Source of the DNA: Bacteroidota bacterium
Lineage (GTDB): Bacteria > Bacteroidota > Bacteroidia > Chitinophagales > Chitinophagaceae
Direction of reading: 5' to 3'
NCBI GenBank assembly: GCA_023436685.1
Contig: JAEZIL010000316.1
Span: 1 to 6,833, forward strand
Length of the DNA: 6,833 bases
The notes beneath the pieces are model-generated. The model was not told the DNA's origin and did not search any database. It was given only the letters and a program-made list of their open reading frames with translations. Position numbers and translations under genes: made by a program. Positions 5,087-6,833 of the stretch are shown here, piece after piece (position 1 is the stretch's first letter; the number at the start of each line of letters is the position of its first letter).

Positions 5087-5786
5087 GTAAAGCTCTTCTT
5101 ATCCGCCAAAAGCTCCATATCTCTTTCGGCATCTGGCTGATGCGGCCTTTACTGCGTTCGTCGTTGGCCCATTTTACAGGCACTTCGGTTATTTTCATAT
5201 TCAGCTTGCGGGCTATGGCCAGTGCCTCCAGGTCGAACGACCAGCCATCTACCGTGCAGTGCTGAAACACGGTACGCGCAGCCTCGGCAGTAAAAGCCTT
5301 GAACCCACAATGCGGGTCGGCAATGCCGGGCAGCAACATGCGCTGCACCAGTTTGTTGGTCAGCCTGCTCCACACCACCCTAAACTTTGGTTGTGCTTTC
5401 AACACCTCTGCTCCTTCCATATACCGCGAGCCAATAGCTATATCGGTATCTCCACGCTCCAGTGTATGCAATAGCTTATCTATCTCCTCAATAGGCGTAG
5501 ACCCATCCGCATCGCTAAACAGGCGCACGCTGCCGCGTGCTGCCAGCATACCCTGCCTTACTGCATTCCCCTTGCCTTGGTTTACAGGCAGGGGAAGTAC
5601 AGCAAGCTGCGGCATATCTTGTTGCAGGGCTTTCACCACCGCAACAGTATCATCGGTCGATCCATCGTCCACCACCAGTATCTCGAAAGGGATGTTTAGT
5701 ATGGTAAGGTATTGGTGAAATTGACGTAGTGTTGGTGTTATCCTTTCCGCCTCGTTATAGGCGGGTATCACTATACTCAGGTTCAT
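5079..5786 (-). CDS. GT2 family glycosyltransferase, ALG5-like (polyprenyl-phosphate glycosyltransferase type)
   Basis: This 235-aa cytoplasmic-face enzyme has a complete GT-A fold. LSIVIPAYNEAERI (3-16) is the nucleotide-binding start and ILVVDDGSTDDT (36-47) is the GT2 signature. GKGNAVRQGM (71-80) and LFSDADGST (89-97) carry the DxD metal site, and AIGSRY (117-122) follows. DPHCGFKAF (157-165) and GWSFDLEAL (181-189) form the acceptor and catalytic region, and ITEVPVKWANDERSKGRIS (199-217) is the usual closing segment. The GSRY, DPxCGFK and FDxE pattern is typical of the dolichyl/undecaprenyl-phosphate glucosyltransferase (ALG5/DPG synthase) branch, which transfers a sugar from a nucleotide donor to a polyprenyl phosphate. 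The protein has no C-terminal membrane helices, which is normal for short bacterial members. Its start follows the radical SAM stop by five bases, so they form an operon. The actual sugar and lipid are unknown. The last dozen codons become AT-rich. Confidence 0.9.
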   Translation of the reverse strand: MNLSIVIPAYNEAERITPTLRQFHQYLTILNIPFEILVVDDGSTDDTVAVVKALQQDMPQLAVLPLPVNQGKGNAVRQGMLAARGSVRLFSDADGSTPIEEIDKLLHTLERGDTDIAIGSRYMEGAEVLKAQPKFRVVWSRLTNKLVQRMLLPGIADPHCGFKAFTAEAARTVFQHCTVDGWSFDLEALAIARKLNMKITEVPVKWANDERSKGRISQMPKEIWSFWRIRRALRV

Positions 5787-5791
5787 ATATA

Positions 5792-6778
5792 TTATGCTTG
5801 TGCGTTTTGGCTGCGGTAATGGTCTATACGACTGCCCAGGTGCGCATAGGCTATGGGGCAGCGTGCAGTACAGTCTTTACAGCCGTTGTAGTGTTGGCGT
5901 ATATCCTGCACACTGTAGTCTAGCAATGGCTTGCTATATTGTGCTGTCTTCGGTTGGCACAAATGCACCAATCCTTCAGTGTCTATCTCGAAGTGCCTGG
6001 CACCTGCACGGCATTTCCATTGTATTTCTTCACCACGTGCCAATGCAAGTTGGAAATCGTCGTTCAGCGCTTTAGGCAGACGGCCTTTTATGCGGCGTAT
6101 GTTATGGTATACTTCTTTGGCTTCATCGCTTAGTGGCAATGCCTGTCCGTTGCTATCGCGCATCAGCGAGCATTGAAAGATGAAACCATAATCAACTATT
6201 CGCTGTGCTACCTGCTCTACCTCTCTTGGGTTTGCAGAACCCAGCACGCCGTTTATGCGCACTACAAAGTTTGCATGTTGCTTCAGCAGTTCCAGCTTGG
6301 GTTGCAGGCGGCGCAGGCTCTTCTGCGTCATATCATTATCTTCCAGGCTATCGCAGCTTATCTGCATACCAAATAGCCCGGCATCATTTAGTTTTTCTAT
6401 CAGGGGGAGTTTCAGGGCGTGGCCGTTGCTGTTGATCATCGGCACCATGCCCAGTTGGTTTATATAGGCAACCAGTTCATGTATCTGCGGGTGCAGGAGT
6501 GGTTCACCACCATTGAGGGTCACAAAAACGGTTTTCAGTTGTTTCAGCTTATCGATGCGTTGTTTCAGTACATCAAGGGGAATGGGTTTGGAAACCTTGT
6601 CGTACTCGTAACAGTAACCACAGGACAGGTTACATCTTCTTGTTACTACTATCTGCGCCAGTATGGGACGGTCTTTATCGAGTGCTGCTTTGGCGAGGAG
6701 CCACATAACACGGGCTCTTGATTTTTTTGCAGTAGTGGTTTCGACCGGCTCGGGTTCGTCTTTCATTTGTTTTTTCAT
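5792..6778 (-). CDS. Radical SAM enzyme with SPASM-like C-terminal cysteines
   Basis: This is a 328-aa enzyme. After a charged N-terminus and a helix (MWLLAKAALDKDRP), IVVTRRCNLSCGYCY supplies the CxxxCxxC cluster motif (C49, C53, C56) that binds the [4Fe-4S] cluster and S-adenosylmethionine. LNGGEP (88-93) is the SAM-contacting motif, and INSNG (115-119) and MQISCD (138-143) are later strand-end motifs of the partial TIM barrel. The C-terminal part has C256, then GLVHLC with C274, then C300-x2-C303-x3-C307, an arrangement like a SPASM/twitch domain carrying an auxiliary Fe-S cluster. Such enzymes commonly modify peptides or cofactors by radical chemistry, and some single-domain relatives (HpnH type) act on lipids. 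The substrate cannot be read. It is the first gene of a tight operon with the ALG5-like glycosyltransferase, which suggests a lipid or glycan pathway. A second Met at residue 5 is an equally plausible start. Confidence 0.9.
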   Translation of the reverse strand: MKKQMKDEPEPVETTTAKKSRARVMWLLAKAALDKDRPILAQIVVTRRCNLSCGYCYEYDKVSKPIPLDVLKQRIDKLKQLKTVFVTLNGGEPLLHPQIHELVAYINQLGMVPMINSNGHALKLPLIEKLNDAGLFGMQISCDSLEDNDMTQKSLRRLQPKLELLKQHANFVVRINGVLGSANPREVEQVAQRIVDYGFIFQCSLMRDSNGQALPLSDEAKEVYHNIRRIKGRLPKALNDDFQLALARGEEIQWKCRAGARHFEIDTEGLVHLCQPKTAQYSKPLLDYSVQDIRQHYNGCKDCTARCPIAYAHLGSRIDHYRSQNAQA

Positions 6779-6833
6779 TTGGTTCGATGACGAAAGTAGA
6801 GGGTTGCGAAATACACTGTATGCGCCTTACAAC

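Noticed and set aside
5149..5718. Open frames on both strands within the glycosyltransferase gene
   Set aside because: They are shadow frames of a G+C-rich gene with intact GT2 motifs and show no family features of their own.

Overview
The window looks like chromosomal DNA from a member of the Bacteroidota, most like a Chitinophagaceae-type genome. I base this on the protein families (a START-domain exported protein, a membrane protein paired with a small winged-helix regulator, DUF1801, and an ALG5-type glycosyltransferase), on the lack of clear Shine-Dalgarno sequences, and on two upstream regions that resemble the Bacteroidota promoter (TTG/TTTG at -33, about 20 bases, TAnnTTTG-like -7). 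This is recognition from memory, not a database match. I saw no rRNA, tRNA, CRISPR array, insertion sequence or convincing intrinsic terminator.

Layout. 1-327 (-): N-terminal half of an exported START-domain protein, cut by the window edge. 438-1777 (+): a three-gene module made of a six-helix membrane protein, a 99-aa winged-helix regulator and a three-helix membrane protein. The same motif, CTTTG-N6-AAAGTACTTTC, lies just upstream of the first and the third gene and is a good candidate operator for the regulator between them. 1796-2215 (-): DUF1801 protein. 2311-3033 (+): VIT/CCC1-type iron/manganese transporter. 3040-3667 (-): uracil-DNA-glycosylase-like protein whose first ~20 codons lie in a different reading frame, so the gene appears to carry a one-base frameshift (mutation or sequencing error). 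3798-4889 (+): a strikingly AT-rich 363-aa gene of unknown function with its own promoter-like sequence, probably acquired horizontally. 4892-6778 (-): an apparent operon of a radical SAM/SPASM-like enzyme, a GT2 glycosyltransferase and a small AT-rich ORF overlapping the end of the glycosyltransferase.

How they work together. The 438-1777 module probably forms one self-regulated unit, with the regulator controlling two membrane proteins. The radical SAM enzyme and the glycosyltransferase are five bases apart and probably act in the same envelope or lipid-glycan pathway, but the product cannot be read from sequence. The other genes look like independent single-gene units. The least explained part is the AT-rich stretch from about 3691 to 5090, which holds the unknown 363-aa protein and the orphan small ORF. 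Nothing here demonstrates a complete new system. The best leads are the twin operator, the frameshifted glycosylase and the AT-rich orphan gene.
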